DNA of 38,693 nucleotides from Pseudonocardia sp. MH-G8 (GTDB lineage Bacteria; Actinomycetota; Actinomycetes; Mycobacteriales; Pseudonocardiaceae), in NCBI RefSeq assembly GCF_002262885.1, contig NZ_NKYF01000048.1, positions 1 through 38,693 of the forward strand. The letters are read 5' to 3'. The notes under the pieces were generated by a model, which was given only the letters and a program-made list of their open reading frames with translations, ran no database searches and had not been told where the DNA came from. Of the stretch, positions 38,631 to 38,693 are shown one piece after another. Position 1 is the stretch's first letter. Each line of letters begins with the position of its first letter. The position numbers and the translations under genes were made by a program.

Positions 38631-38693
38631 GACCAGGTGGTAGGGCGCGGGGAGCTGACCGACAAAGCCTGGACCCAGATCGAGCCGTTGCTG
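38599..38693 (+). mobile_element. End of an IS5-type insertion element interrupting cbbL
   Basis: Foreign sequence begins with TGTAAGGGTTGTGACCTGCC right after the cbbL-homologous bases and leads into a transposase reading frame on the plus strand that leaves the window. Only one end is visible, so the terminal repeat and target duplication cannot be confirmed. Confidence 0.7.
38637..38693 (+). CDS. IS5-family transposase, first 19 codons only
   Basis: From GTG 38637 the translation reads VVGRGELTDKAWTQIEPLL, the typical N-terminus of IS5-family (DUF4096-type) transposases, which carry (E/D)LTDxxWxxIxPLLP. It is cut by the window end. It lies opposite the first codons of the cbbL frame. The IS5-type remnant at 5178-5626 has a related but different N-terminus (DLTDVLSQLLEPLLP), so the two are separate elements. 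Confidence 0.7.
   Translation, partial: MVGRGELTDKAWTQIEPLL

Noticed and set aside
1..38693. CRISPR array
   Set aside because: No regularly spaced direct repeats of 20-40 bases were seen; the only long repeats are the IS ends and the DUF1641 duplication.

Overview
The window is high-GC DNA with dense, overlapping actinobacterial-style operons (ATGA and GTGA start/stop overlaps, many GTG starts). The gene content is a group 2a (Huc-type) [NiFe]-hydrogenase, red-type RuBisCO with CbbX, and AbrB/integrase and IS30/IS3/IS5 remnants. This fits an aerobic, facultatively autotrophic actinobacterium, probably Pseudonocardiaceae-like. The genus is an inference from gene style; no phylogeny was run.

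Layout. (1) 1-4605, plus strand: the end of an N-heteroaromatic (nicotinate-type, maleamate pathway) catabolic operon. It holds a 2,5-dihydroxypyridine dioxygenase-like protein, a two-subunit molybdenum hydroxylase and a maleate isomerase. (2) About 4.6-10 kb: a graveyard of mobile DNA. It contains an IS5-type transposase remnant, an IS30-type element with 31-bp inverted repeats and a transposase in two frames, a tRNA-Leu-like 3' fragment, a decayed AbrB-like gene and integrase, and an IS3 OrfA remnant. A cupin gene and a methyltransferase gene are intact. (3) 10010-29020, minus strand: one nearly unbroken co-directional block. In transcription order it reads DUF1641 protein, hydrogenase small subunit, large subunit, maturation protease, small ORF, TPR protein, NifU-Rieske fusion, NHL protein, hypF, hypC, SIS-HypC fusion, SIS isomerase, hypE, second hypC, hypD, DUF6390 protein, unknown protein, LysR (CbbR-like), class I FBPase (cbbF) and phosphoribulokinase. 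(4) 29-31 kb: a regulatory and duplicated zone with a second, internally deleted DUF1641 gene, a PadR regulator, a hypB fragment and an AraC regulator. (5) 31.9-35.8 kb, plus strand: hypA, hypB, a GlpX-like protein, a CBS-pair protein and a class I aldolase homologue. (6) 35.8-38.6 kb, minus strand: cbbX, cbbS and cbbL. The 5' end of cbbL is replaced by the end of an IS whose transposase begins at the right window edge.

Together regions 3-6 encode H2 oxidation (structural, maturation and electron-transfer proteins) joined physically to the Calvin cycle (RuBisCO, PRK, FBPase), a knallgas-type lifestyle. hypA-hypF are all present. The points most worth a second look are these: the aldolase homologue lacks the Schiff-base lysine and several phosphate-binding residues; the neighbouring GlpX homologue has a remodelled metal loop; a sugar-isomerase (SIS) domain is fused to a HypC-like domain; the DUF1641 gene is duplicated together with a 100-bp upstream block (85/100 identical) and an exact 52-codon in-frame deletion; and an IS has captured the start of cbbL.
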